Source: Pseudoclavibacter sp. CFCC 11306 (GTDB lineage: Bacteria > Actinomycetota > Actinomycetes > Actinomycetales > Microbacteriaceae). From it: a stretch of DNA of 64,000 nt. Below the pieces are notes generated by a model. The model was not told the DNA's origin. It did no database searches and was given only the letters and a program-made list of their open reading frames with translations. The DNA is taken from contig NZ_WBKF01000002.1 in the NCBI RefSeq assembly GCF_008831235.1, forward strand, positions 1-64,000. Direction: 5' to 3'. Each line of letters opens with the position of its first letter. Within the stretch, counting starts at the first letter, position 1. Of this stretch, positions 20,422 to 29,001 are shown piece by piece. The position numbers and the translations under genes are program-made.

Positions 20422-21365
20422 TCGACACTCCTCAGACGTGGGTCAACCAGCGTGTGGATGACATCGACGATTAGGTTCACCAGCAGCACCAACATGACGA
20501 TCACCATCACGATGCCCTGGACCTGGATGAGATCTCGGTTGGCCACCGAGCGCAGCAGCAGGCTTCCCATGCCGGGGACGACGAACACCGTCTCGATGAC
20601 GACCGCCCCGATGATCAGCGCGGGAAACTCGACTCCGGTGACCGTGATCACCGGCACGATCGCGTTGCGCAGACCATGCCGGCGCATGGCCTGCCAGGGC
20701 TTGAGCCCCTTCGCCCTCGCGGTGCGCATGAAATCCTCTCGCAGCACATCGAGAACCGATCCGCGCATGTATCGAGAGAGGATGGATCCGCGCACCAGCC
20801 CGAGCGCGAGCGCCGGGAGGATGAGATGCTGCAGAAAGCCGACGAAATCCTCACCCGGCGCCGACCATCCGCCAGAGGGCAGCCAGCCGAGCATCACGGC
20901 GAAGACCGTCACCAGAATCAGGCCCGCCAGAAAGCTGGGAATCGAGATGCCCACCTGACTCACCGCCGAGTAGAAGGCCCCGTCAATGTGCTTGCGACGT
21001 ACTGCGGCCAGCGTGCCGAGTGGCAATGCGATGATCAGGGCGACGATGATGCCCGAGAGCACAAGAATCAGAGAGACCTGCAGAGCCTCGAAGATCTGTG
21101 GGCCCACGGCGGTGTGACTCGCGTATGAGGTACCGAGGTCACCACGCAGAAACCCGCCGATCCACTCGAAATAGCGCACGATCAGTGGACGATCGAGACC
21201 GAGCTGCTGCTGCAGCCGCTCGACATCGGCCTCGGTGGCATCCGTGCCCAGCTGCGCTCTGGCCGGATCACCGGGCATGACGCTGAGCAGCAGGAACACC
21301 ACGACCGACGCCACGATCACCGACGCCACGAACGACAGGACTTTTCGTGACAGGGACACAAGCAT
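20418..21365 (-). CDS. Dipeptide-type ABC transporter permease (DppB-like)
   Basis: Inner permease subunit of 315 residues: first membrane segment, periplasmic PGDPARAQLGTDATEADV region typical of DppB, then five membrane segments with the EAA loop MRTARAKGLKPWQAMRRHGLRN. It forms a heterodimer with the DppC-like subunit. It follows the substrate-binding protein gene after a 99-nt gap that holds a stem-loop. Confidence 0.92.
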   Translation of the reverse strand: MLVSLSRKVLSFVASVIVASVVVFLLLSVMPGDPARAQLGTDATEADVERLQQQLGLDRPLIVRYFEWIGGFLRGDLGTSYASHTAVGPQIFEALQVSLILVLSGIIVALIIALPLGTLAAVRRKHIDGAFYSAVSQVGISIPSFLAGLILVTVFAVMLGWLPSGGWSAPGEDFVGFLQHLILPALALGLVRGSILSRYMRGSVLDVLREDFMRTARAKGLKPWQAMRRHGLRNAIVPVITVTGVEFPALIIGAVVIETVFVVPGMGSLLLRSVANRDLIQVQGIVMVIVMLVLLVNLIVDVIHTLVDPRLRSVE

Positions 21366-21410
21366 GTTGTTCAGTCCTTTCCGACCGAGACAGAGAGAGG
21401 TCAGGTTGCC

Positions 21411-21455
21411 GGATGGCGGGCAGTCAGGCGCACAAGCCCAGGCTGCCCACCATCC
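21411..21455 (-). terminator. Intercistronic stem-loop after the binding-protein gene
   Basis: GGATGGCGGGCAG (21411-21423) pairs with 21443-21455 with one G-T mismatch over 13 positions. It lies between the binding-protein and permease genes of the same operon. Such hairpins often stabilise the upstream mRNA or partly stop transcription so that the binding protein exceeds the permease. No T-run follows. Confidence 0.55.
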
Positions 21456-21464
21456 GAGCGCGAC

Positions 21465-22997
21465 TTACTTGCTGACGGTGACCTGCGAGAAGTCGATGCC
21501 CGCCCCGTAGTAATCCGTGGGAAGACCTGTCACCGAGGCCTTGGAGGCCACGATGTTCGGAGTGTTGTACAGCCACACTGCCGCTGCGTCGTCGACGATC
21601 TGCTGCTGTGCCTTCTTCATGGCCGCCGTCTTCGCCGAGTCATCGGTGGCTGCCTTCGCCTCGGCGAACGCCGACTGCACGTCGGCATTGTCGTATGACC
21701 AGTAGTACTTCGGGTTGCCGAAGTTCGTCATATTGTGCGCCTCGATGTGGTTGGTCACCGTGAGGTCGTAGTTCTTGCCGGTCATCGTCTTCTCGACCCA
21801 GACCGCGGGAAACTCCTGCACCTCGAGGTTCACCTTGATGCCGACCTCCGAGAGGTTCGACTGGATGACCTGAGCGGCTGCCTGCGCATACGGGCGGTTC
21901 GGAACGGTGAAGGTCAACGACAGGTCAGATACCCCGGCCTCTCGCAGCAGCTGCTCAGCCTGATCAGGATCGTGCTTTCCGGCTTCGCCGAACTCCTCGA
22001 ACCAGGCGTCGGTGGGCACTGACGGTCCGTTGAGCACGGTGCCATGACCGCTGGTGGCCGCGGCGAGCACGGCATCTTTGTCGATCGCGTGTGTGATCGC
22101 CTGGCGCACGCGAACATCCTTCAGCGCCGGGTTCGCCTCGTTCATCGGCATCACGACGACCGATTGCGTCGACCCTTCGGTCACGGTGTACTTCGAATCG
22201 GATTTCAGCGCATCGATCTGGTCGTATGCCTCGGCCTGGAAGAGCGCGTCGGTCTCGCCCGTGCGCAGCGAGTTCGCTGCGGCCGAGGCGTCGGCGTAGT
22301 AGGCCAAGTCGACCTCGGCGTTCTTCGCCGGCGTGCCCCAGTAGCTGTCGTTGCGCTTCAGCTTCATCTTGACACCGGGCTCGTACGACACGAACGTGTA
22401 GGGGCCGGTGCCGTTCGCGGTGGTCGACATGGTCGCCACCGAGTTTGGCGCAATCATCGAGCCCAGCACCGTCGTCAGCCAGAACAGCAGATCTGAGTCG
22501 GGCTTCGACAGCACCACGTCGGCCTGCGTGGGTGAGACGACTTCGACGTGGTCGATCGCAGCGAGGTTCGACGGGGTGTTCGCCTTCCACTGCGGCACAC
22601 GCTCAAGCGAAGCCTTCACCACATCCGCGTCGAATGCAGTGCCGTCGTGAAATTTGACCCCGTCACGCAGGGTGAACGAGTACCGCAGGCCGTCGTCGCT
22701 CACCTTCCAGTCTGTTGCCAGCAGCGGCTGAATCTGGCCTTTGTCGTCCAGCTTGACCAGGCCTTCATAGACGTTGCCCGCGAGCGCCTGGAAGATGGCC
22801 GCTCCGCCGCTGGTGGTGAAGTCCAGACCAGCCGGTGACGCGGCCATGCCCACGGTGACGGTGGCCGCGTCATCGGCCGCCCCGGAGCCTCCGGAGCCGC
22901 TGCCCCCGGCCGAGCAGGCCGAGAGAGAGATGGCGACTGCTGTCGCGACGAGACCTGCGCCGATGCGGCGCAGAGTAAGTGATCTGTTGACTGACAT
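21465..22997 (-). CDS. Family 5 solute-binding lipoprotein of the peptide-type ABC importer
   Basis: Extracytoplasmic binding protein of 510 residues. A signal peptide ends in the lipobox LSAC (about residue 28), followed by a Gly/Ser linker. The SBP family 5 fold shows YEGLVKLDDKGQIQPLLATDW and LRDGVKFHDGTAFDADVV, with the usual lobe-crossing region near TGPYTFVSYEPG. GAGGAG lies 5 nt before the ATG. It delivers the solute to the permeases encoded downstream; the specificity cannot be read from the sequence. Confidence 0.92.
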   Translation of the reverse strand: MSVNRSLTLRRIGAGLVATAVAISLSACSAGGSGSGGSGAADDAATVTVGMAASPAGLDFTTSGGAAIFQALAGNVYEGLVKLDDKGQIQPLLATDWKVSDDGLRYSFTLRDGVKFHDGTAFDADVVKASLERVPQWKANTPSNLAAIDHVEVVSPTQADVVLSKPDSDLLFWLTTVLGSMIAPNSVATMSTTANGTGPYTFVSYEPGVKMKLKRNDSYWGTPAKNAEVDLAYYADASAAANSLRTGETDALFQAEAYDQIDALKSDSKYTVTEGSTQSVVVMPMNEANPALKDVRVRQAITHAIDKDAVLAAATSGHGTVLNGPSVPTDAWFEEFGEAGKHDPDQAEQLLREAGVSDLSLTFTVPNRPYAQAAAQVIQSNLSEVGIKVNLEVQEFPAVWVEKTMTGKNYDLTVTNHIEAHNMTNFGNPKYYWSYDNADVQSAFAEAKAATDDSAKTAAMKKAQQQIVDDAAAVWLYNTPNIVASKASVTGLPTDYYGAGIDFSQVTVSK

Positions 22998-23072
22998 GCT
23001 TGCTCCTCAGGGTTGTGCAGGGGGGTTACGGTTCGACTGTGCAGAGCTCGGAATCGGTGGTCATGAGGTGGA

Positions 23073-24512
23073 TCAGGCCGAGAGTGTCGGCCAGGGGCGT
23101 ACGGCGCTCGCCGGTCGCTCACTCTCGAAGAAGTGTGCGGCCGCCAGAGCGAGACGATCTTCATATCGGGCTGCAGCGATCTGCACACCGACCGGGCTGC
23201 CGGCTTCAGTGAATCCTCCGTTGACGCTGACAGCCGGCTGTCCTGACATGTTGTAGGTTACGCAGAATCCGATATGAGACATGGGATCGTTCACATCGTT
23301 GCTCGGCATCGGCCACTCAGCGGGGAACGCCGCACCGGGTGAGACCGGCGAGAGGATGACGTCCACATCTGCAGTCGCTGCGATCGTGCGACGTGCGACG
23401 TCCAACTGCGCATCGTGCGAGCGCAGAGCATCCTCACCGCTGATGCCATGGCCTCCACGGCACCACTCGGCGATGAACGGCAGCAGCAGCTTGCGGCGCT
23501 CGGGATCCATTCTGCAGTAGTCGTTCCAGTGACCGATGCGCCAGAAGAGATCGATGAGGTCGATCGTTCCGCTCTCGAGGAAGGGAGGGATCTCGACGAT
23601 CGTCGCCCCCGCCCGCTCGAAGACCGCTGCCGCCCGTCGCACGACATCAAGCACCTCGGGGTCGGCCGCAGCTCCGTCGCCGACGTCGAGCACGAGACCG
23701 ATGCGTCGACCTGCCGGGTCGAACGTGAGATCGGCCCAGTCGATGCGCTGTTTCGGCAGACTGTAGGGGTCACGGTCGTCGGGCCCGGCGAGTGCACCGG
23801 TGGCCAACGCGAGGTCGGCGACGCTGCGCCCCATCGGCCCGATGTGTCGGCCGAAGTACGGCGGGTCGACCGCGATGCGACCGAACGTGGGTTTGAAGCC
23901 TGCGACTCCGCACCAGGATGCGGGCAGTCGCACCGAGCCGCCGATGTCTGACCCCAAGTTGATCGGGGCGTAGCCGATCGCCGCCGCCGCGCCGCCGCCG
24001 CTGCTCGAGCCCCCCGGGCTCCAGGCCAGATTCCACGGATTGCGCACCGTCTCATGCAGTGATGAGACGCCCGATGAGAGCATTCCGAGCTCTGGCATCG
24101 TCGTGCGCCCCAGAATGATGGCGCCTTCGCTCTGCAGCCGGTCGATGACGGGAGCATTCGACTCAGCGGGAACCGGCGTCGTGGCCGCCGAGCCCCATGG
24201 TGTGGGTCGGCCTTTGACCTTCTGATTCTCTTTCAGCGTGACGGGCACGCCGTCGAGCGGCCCAAGTGCGTGGCCGCTGGCCCAACGTCTCGCCGACTCC
24301 TGTGCCGCCTCAAGCGCCTGCTCTGGAAAGCTGTCGTAAATGGCGTGCAGCTCAGGTTCGCTCTTCTCGATCAGCTCGAAGCTGGCCGAGACGACGGCCT
24401 GTGGCTCAAGGTCGCCCTCTTTGTAGGCGGCCACCAGTTCGGCTGCCGAAAGCCCGGTCAGGCTGGTGCCGCCGGATTCTGCGGCCGGGTCATGTGTTGT
24501 CGAAGCAGACAT
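23073..24512 (-). CDS. Amidase-signature family hydrolase
   Basis: Predicted cytoplasmic amidase of 479 residues. The Ser-cisSer-Lys triad is visible: Lys in PVTLKENQ, cis-Ser in SPGGSSSGGGAA and the nucleophile in GSDIGGSVR. There is no signal peptide. It is first in the operon and probably hydrolyses an amide imported by the ABC system encoded next. ATG 24512 has GAGGAG 12 nt upstream; a TTG at 24524 would touch that sequence, so the start is uncertain. The substrate is unknown. Confidence 0.88.
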   Translation of the reverse strand: MSASTTHDPAAESGGTSLTGLSAAELVAAYKEGDLEPQAVVSASFELIEKSEPELHAIYDSFPEQALEAAQESARRWASGHALGPLDGVPVTLKENQKVKGRPTPWGSAATTPVPAESNAPVIDRLQSEGAIILGRTTMPELGMLSSGVSSLHETVRNPWNLAWSPGGSSSGGGAAAAIGYAPINLGSDIGGSVRLPASWCGVAGFKPTFGRIAVDPPYFGRHIGPMGRSVADLALATGALAGPDDRDPYSLPKQRIDWADLTFDPAGRRIGLVLDVGDGAAADPEVLDVVRRAAAVFERAGATIVEIPPFLESGTIDLIDLFWRIGHWNDYCRMDPERRKLLLPFIAEWCRGGHGISGEDALRSHDAQLDVARRTIAATADVDVILSPVSPGAAFPAEWPMPSNDVNDPMSHIGFCVTYNMSGQPAVSVNGGFTEAGSPVGVQIAAARYEDRLALAAAHFFESERPASAVRPWPTLSA

Positions 24513-24597
24513 CTTTGCGATCAACTCCTCGGTTGTGATGAGTCCATCGTCGGGGTCGTTTGTTACCGGCCAGTGTCAGACAACAGCCAAGTGTGTT

Positions 24598-24612
24598 ACT
24601 GATCAGACCAGT
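24598..24612. promoter_or_regulatory. Candidate GntR operator upstream of the amidase gene
   Basis: ACTGATC-A-GACCAGT is an inverted repeat with 6 of 7 pairs, of the size bound by FadR-type GntR proteins. It lies 86 nt upstream of the amidase start and shares GACCAGTAG with 17767-17775. Assignment to the cluster's GntR protein is inference. Confidence 0.4.
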
Positions 24613-24681
24613 AGCACGAGTCCACTGCTCATTGGAGTGCTGATGGTCAAAAGCACCCCGCGAGAGCTGTATCGTACGTAT

Positions 24682-25599
24682 ATGGCTTCTGTCTCAGTGA
24701 TCGTGCCTGCGAGCGGGCAGGCAGCACGGCTGCGTCACGTGCTCAAAGACCTCGAGGCGCAGACGCTGCGCCCCATGGAGGTCATCGTCGTGACGTCTGC
24801 GAATCAGACCGAGCTCGAGCATCAGCTTGACCTCGCCAATCTGCAGGCTCGGGTGATCGGCGTCGCGCACGGAGCCGACGAAGCGGACGCCCTCAACGTC
24901 GGCGTGAGTTCGTCTCACGGCGATCTGGTCGTCGTCCACCCAGAGAACGTGTCATGGGCGCCGACCGTACTTGAGTCGGCGACCGACTGGCTGCAGTCAC
25001 ACCCCGCGATGGATGCCGTGGGCGTCTCCGCCTCCACCGGCGAGTCCGCCGTGTCAGGCTCCGCTGCGCCGCTCGTGTATCGGCGCACGTCACATGCCGT
25101 GCTCGGCTACTATCGCACCCCCGAACATGACCATGAGACCGTCGAAGAGAACTGGCTCAGGCGTCTGAGCGGCCGAAACCCCGTCTACGCGCTGCCGAAC
25201 ACGGTCACCGGGCACGGAGAGCCACGGCTGCTGCTCGACGGCGACTCGACGTCTGCCGAAGGTGCTCTGCGCATGGCCAAGCAGGGCTTCGCCCGCGTGC
25301 GTGGTCTGGTCTCCAAGACCGCGGCCGCCGTCGTATCGCTGTTCCGAGGCGGTTCGGTGACAGGTGCGGCCTCTCCGGCAGCCGACAGCGTTCTTCTGGC
25401 TGACGACGTGCGGCCCGGCGCCACCGTGACCGGTCGGCTCTCCCCCTCGTCGTTCACGACACGCGACGCCGCCGAAGAGCAGGAGGTCGCTCTGCACTCA
25501 GCGGTGCGCATCGGCGCCGTCGCGCTCGGGGTGGTCGCCATTGCCGCGATCGCGCTGACCAGCCGTCGACGCAGCCCCGGCGAACCTGCTGACGTCTGA
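24682..25599 (+). CDS. Glycosyltransferase-like membrane protein, probably inactive
   Basis: A 305-residue protein. Residues 1-100 resemble the start of a GT-A fold (VSVIVPASGQAARLRHVLKDL, MEVIVVTSAN, ALNVGVSSSHGDLVVV). Where a family 2 enzyme would have a DxD, it has VVVHPENVSW, so no metal site is visible. A variable middle part follows, then one C-terminal membrane segment (about 275-295) and a basic tail. TATCGT 6 nt before ATG 24682 suggests a leaderless start; ATG 24643 with GGAG 5 nt upstream is an alternative. Its 3' end overlaps the convergent BenE-like gene by 102 nt. Function unknown. Confidence 0.6.
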   Translation: MASVSVIVPASGQAARLRHVLKDLEAQTLRPMEVIVVTSANQTELEHQLDLANLQARVIGVAHGADEADALNVGVSSSHGDLVVVHPENVSWAPTVLESATDWLQSHPAMDAVGVSASTGESAVSGSAAPLVYRRTSHAVLGYYRTPEHDHETVEENWLRRLSGRNPVYALPNTVTGHGEPRLLLDGDSTSAEGALRMAKQGFARVRGLVSKTAAAVVSLFRGGSVTGAASPAADSVLLADDVRPGATVTGRLSPSSFTTRDAAEEQEVALHSAVRIGAVALGVVAIAAIALTSRRRSPGEPADV

Positions 25600-26901
25600 G
25601 GCTGTCTCACGCGTGCTGCGCCGCTCCAGCAGCGCGTGCACGACCAACCCGGCCACGAGCGCCCAGAACGCGGCGCCCACACCGAACACGACGATGCCGC
25701 TGGCTGCCACCAGCATCGTGACGATCGCCTGCGTCTGCTGCCCGGCTGTTTTGAGCGCTGACGTGAGCGCCCCACCGAACGCCCCGATCAGAGCCAGACC
25801 CGCAACAGCCTCGATGAGACCCTCAGGTGCAATGGCGACGAGAGTCGTGAGCGCACCCGCCGACGCAGCGAGCACCAGATAGCTGCATCCGCAGGTGACA
25901 GCCGCGATCCAGCGTCGGCTTCTCAGCGGATGCGCATCGGGCCCCGCCGCCAGCGCTGCGGAGATCGCGGCCAGGTTCACAGCATGCCCTCCCGCCGGAG
26001 CAGCGACGGCAGTGGCCATCCCGGTCACCAGCATGCTCTCGCGCCACGGCACGTCGAATCCGTTGGCACGCATGACCGCGACGCCCGGCACGTTCTGCGA
26101 CACCATCGTGACAAGGTAGAGCGGTGCCGCGATGCCGAGCACTGCTCCGAGGGTGAAGCTGGGCATGGTGAGCGACACCGAGGGCAGCATCGAAGCGAGG
26201 GCGAAGGCGGGGGCGACCGATGCATCCGCCGAACGCCCGACGCCCATCGCGAAGGCGACGGCGATCACCAGCGCAAGCGCGAACGCGGTGGGCACGGCCC
26301 ACTTGGGTGCGAGCCTCAGCAGCACCAGCCACACCACGATCACCGGTGCGACCGCAAGTGGCGAGACGGTCAGGGCGTGCACAGGGGCAAGACAGAGCGG
26401 CAGCAGCACGCCGGCGAGCATCGCCTGGGCGAGGGCCGCAGGAATGCGCGCGATGAGGTCGCTGAGCCCGCGCCAGAGACCGGTGAGCAGGATCAGTACG
26501 GCGACGATGAGAAAGGCGCCGACTGCCGCTGACCATGCGGCGGGGTCTGCACCGGGGGATGCGCCAGTGAGGCTCGAACCCGCGGCGCCGGCAAGCAGAG
26601 CTGCGCCCGGCGTCGACCAGGCGAGGGTGATCGGGGTGCGGTGTCTCAGCGCGAGCCAGATGATCCCGACGCCCTGCACGAGGCAGAGCGCGACGAGGCC
26701 TGAGGTCGCCTGATCGAGATCGGCACCCACGGCGCGCAGGCCGGCGATGACGATGGCCGACGAGCTGGTGAAGCCGACCAAAGCCGTGGTGATGCCCGCG
26801 AGGATCGGCTGGAGGCTGCCTGAGCCTGTGCCCTCTTGGGCAGCACCCTGCACATCCTGTTCCGGTGACGATGGTTCCGACGAAGGATGAGACTGTTCCA
26901 T
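25498..26901 (-). CDS. BenE-family (benzoate/H+ symporter-like) transporter
   Basis: A 467-residue membrane protein with about twelve hydrophobic segments and BenE-family features: PILAGITTALVGFTSSSAIV at residues 31-50, PITLAWSTPGAAL and IPAALAQAMLAGVLLPLCL. Typical members have about 390-400 residues; the extra length is a polar N-terminus and a polar C-terminal tail that overlaps the convergent gene. Members import aromatic acids in some bacteria; most are uncharacterised. ATG 26901 lies inside an 18-bp palindrome. In Escherichia coli the relative YdcO is encoded beside an XRE-cupin regulator, and such a regulator is encoded here two genes away. Confidence 0.85.
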   Translation of the reverse strand: MEQSHPSSEPSSPEQDVQGAAQEGTGSGSLQPILAGITTALVGFTSSSAIVIAGLRAVGADLDQATSGLVALCLVQGVGIIWLALRHRTPITLAWSTPGAALLAGAAGSSLTGASPGADPAAWSAAVGAFLIVAVLILLTGLWRGLSDLIARIPAALAQAMLAGVLLPLCLAPVHALTVSPLAVAPVIVVWLVLLRLAPKWAVPTAFALALVIAVAFAMGVGRSADASVAPAFALASMLPSVSLTMPSFTLGAVLGIAAPLYLVTMVSQNVPGVAVMRANGFDVPWRESMLVTGMATAVAAPAGGHAVNLAAISAALAAGPDAHPLRSRRWIAAVTCGCSYLVLAASAGALTTLVAIAPEGLIEAVAGLALIGAFGGALTSALKTAGQQTQAIVTMLVAASGIVVFGVGAAFWALVAGLVVHALLERRSTRETASDVSRFAGAASTAGQRDRGNGDHPERDGADAHR

Positions 26902-26911
26902 ATATGGAACA
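26894..26911. promoter_or_regulatory. 18-bp perfect palindrome over the BenE start codon
   Basis: TGTTCCATATATGGAACA is fully self-complementary and contains the start codon (26901-26899, minus strand) and a possible -10 (TATGTT). A dimeric repressor bound here would block transcription and translation start. The XRE-cupin protein encoded at 29002 is a candidate ligand-sensing partner. Confidence 0.6.
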
Positions 26912-27010
26912 TAGCGCGACGTCGGCGCACTGCCAAACTCACAGCACTGGCTAACTCGCAGCCCTGCCAACCACACAGCACTGGCGAAGGCGGTGCGCCG
27001 GCAGCCGGTG

Positions 27011-28852
27011 CTACTCGCTGATGCGACGCCGCAGCAGTATGACGCAGAGTCCGATCGTCAGCGCGAGGCCGGCGGCACCGAGACAGGCCCACACCCACTG
27101 TCCATTCCCGCCGGTGCGCGCCAACGCATCGTTCGAGGTGTCGGCTGCCGTCTCAGACGGTGTCCCTTCGTGACTCGCCTCAGCCACATCGTTCGCGGGC
27201 GTCTGTGCCGGATCCGTGGAAGCCGGGTCTGTCGGAGCCGGATCTGTGGGTTCCGGATCGACCGGCGTAGGGTCGACCGGCGTGACCGCAGACTCGACCT
27301 TGAGCGACACGACGCGCACCGAGGGCCTGGTGTCGTCCCAGGTGAAGAGCGCGGGGGCGCCGATTGCGAACTGTACCGCGGTGCTCTGTCGGGCAGGGTT
27401 CTCAGTGAGGTCGGCGAACGACCTCCCAAGGTGCTCGCCCGCGCCGGTGCCCATGATCACAGCAGCCCCGGCGACCGCCCCGTCGGCGTTCACAAGATCG
27501 GCGGCATTCAGCACACCCGTCGTCGAAGTCGGCAGGGCACCCGTCACCAGTGCGTGCGAATCGAGCGCGACCGCGTATCCGGCGCCGTCCAGATCTCCGC
27601 TGGGCGACCCATCCATGCCGCCGACCAGCAGCATCGACCGGTTCTGCATGCGTGCAGCGCCAACGGCATGACCGAAGTGATCGTCAGCGGCGATGCCGTT
27701 GAGCCACCAGCCGCGCTGGGTCTGAACGCCCGCTTCGTCAGCCGTGCGCACGCTGAATCCCGCAGTCGCTTCCGGGTCGGTCGTGACCGGGGCGTCGGAG
27801 TCTGAACCGAGCACGACGACGGCGCTGCCGGTCTTCGGGGCGTCGGAGTCGCCGCCCAGCATCACATCGTCGAAGCCGTCGCCGTTGATGTCGCCGATGG
27901 AGACCGCCGATCCGCCCAACAGGTCATAGCCGCGCTTGGGCCCTTCGATCCGATAGCCGGGCACCGCGCCTGCCCCCACCTGCACAGACTGCCGAACGTC
28001 AGTCAGCACCCAGTTCACCCCCGTCGCGAAACTCTGCACGCCAGGCATCGACCATGAGGCCGACCCGACCAGCAGATCGTCACGGCCATCGCCGTTCGCA
28101 TCACCGGCTGACACTGCAGAGACGAGATCGATGCTGTCGGGATCGCCTGAGATCACCGGGGCGTCGAGCTCGTCGAGTGCACTGGTCTGCGGCAGGCCGT
28201 CGGCGCTGAGCACAGTGATGCGGCCCTGCGTGTCAGTGACACCGATTTCATCGAACCCGTCGCCATCGACGTCACCGACTCCAATCGCGCGCGTGATCGA
28301 TCCGGTCACCGTTCGTCCGCGTTCGCCGAGATCACCGAGTGCGACGTCGCTGAAATCTGCTGCTCCGAAGACGATGCTGAGCGACCTGCCCTGCTGCACC
28401 AGGGCGAGATCGTCATAGCCGTCGCCGTTGACATCGCCGGCACAGCGAAGATCCGATCCGGTGCCCCAGTCGACATCGCTGTCAGTGATGCGCACGGGGC
28501 GGAGGTCGGTCACCGAAGAGCCGCTCTCTGCAGCACTCGCAGTGTCGTCGAGCAGCACATACGCGGCACTGGGCTCGGCATCGCCATAGCCGAACATCGC
28601 GAAGTTGCCGATGCCCAGGTCTGGCTGGCCATTGCCGTTGACGTCGCATCGAACCTGCGACATCGTGGCGCCGAAGCCCGTCGACTCCTGCCCGACAATC
28701 GTCGCGTCATGTGTCACCTCGACGGCCGCCGTTGCAGCATATGCCGCCTGCGGCATACTTGCGGGCACTGCGCTGCCGAGCGCTACCGCAAGTGCGGCAC
28801 ATGTCAGCGTTCGGGCACGCGAACGTGCGGGGATGATAGACGTCTTCGTCAT
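27011..28852 (-). CDS. FG-GAP repeat surface protein with LAXTG sortase anchor
   Basis: A secreted 613-residue protein: signal peptide (residues 1-40), then seven or so FG-GAP/VCBS-type repeats with calcium-binding loops (DVNGNGQPDLG, DVNGDGYDDLA, DVDGDGFDEIG, DANGDGRDDLL, DINGDGFDDVM), giving a probable beta-propeller like that of integrin alpha chains. A Pro/Thr/Asp repeat linker (PVDPTPVDPEPTDPAP) follows. It ends with LARTG, a hydrophobic segment and an RRR tail. LAXTG is the motif of class E sortases in actinobacteria. ATG 28852 is the start that places the signal peptide correctly. Its ligand is unknown. Confidence 0.85.
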   Translation of the reverse strand: MTKTSIIPARSRARTLTCAALAVALGSAVPASMPQAAYAATAAVEVTHDATIVGQESTGFGATMSQVRCDVNGNGQPDLGIGNFAMFGYGDAEPSAAYVLLDDTASAAESGSSVTDLRPVRITDSDVDWGTGSDLRCAGDVNGDGYDDLALVQQGRSLSIVFGAADFSDVALGDLGERGRTVTGSITRAIGVGDVDGDGFDEIGVTDTQGRITVLSADGLPQTSALDELDAPVISGDPDSIDLVSAVSAGDANGDGRDDLLVGSASWSMPGVQSFATGVNWVLTDVRQSVQVGAGAVPGYRIEGPKRGYDLLGGSAVSIGDINGDGFDDVMLGGDSDAPKTGSAVVVLGSDSDAPVTTDPEATAGFSVRTADEAGVQTQRGWWLNGIAADDHFGHAVGAARMQNRSMLLVGGMDGSPSGDLDGAGYAVALDSHALVTGALPTSTTGVLNAADLVNADGAVAGAAVIMGTGAGEHLGRSFADLTENPARQSTAVQFAIGAPALFTWDDTRPSVRVVSLKVESAVTPVDPTPVDPEPTDPAPTDPASTDPAQTPANDVAEASHEGTPSETAADTSNDALARTGGNGQWVWACLGAAGLALTIGLCVILLRRRISE

Positions 28853-28989
28853 TGGACTGCTCTCTACGGGGGGTTCGAGATCTCGCGTGCGCCTTGTGCG
28901 CACGCACGAGCACAACCGTGAGAGATTAGCATGACCTTGGCAAGGCCGCACTCTCTTTCAACAGGTGACCTCTCTGTGTCTGCCGTCGC

Positions 28990-28995
28990 TAGACT
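28990..28995 (+). promoter_or_regulatory. -10-like element for a leaderless start
   Basis: TAGACT ends exactly 6 nt before the ATG at 29002, and no Shine-Dalgarno is present, so transcription probably begins at the start codon. Confidence 0.5.
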
Positions 28996-29001
28996 GCGAG
29001 C

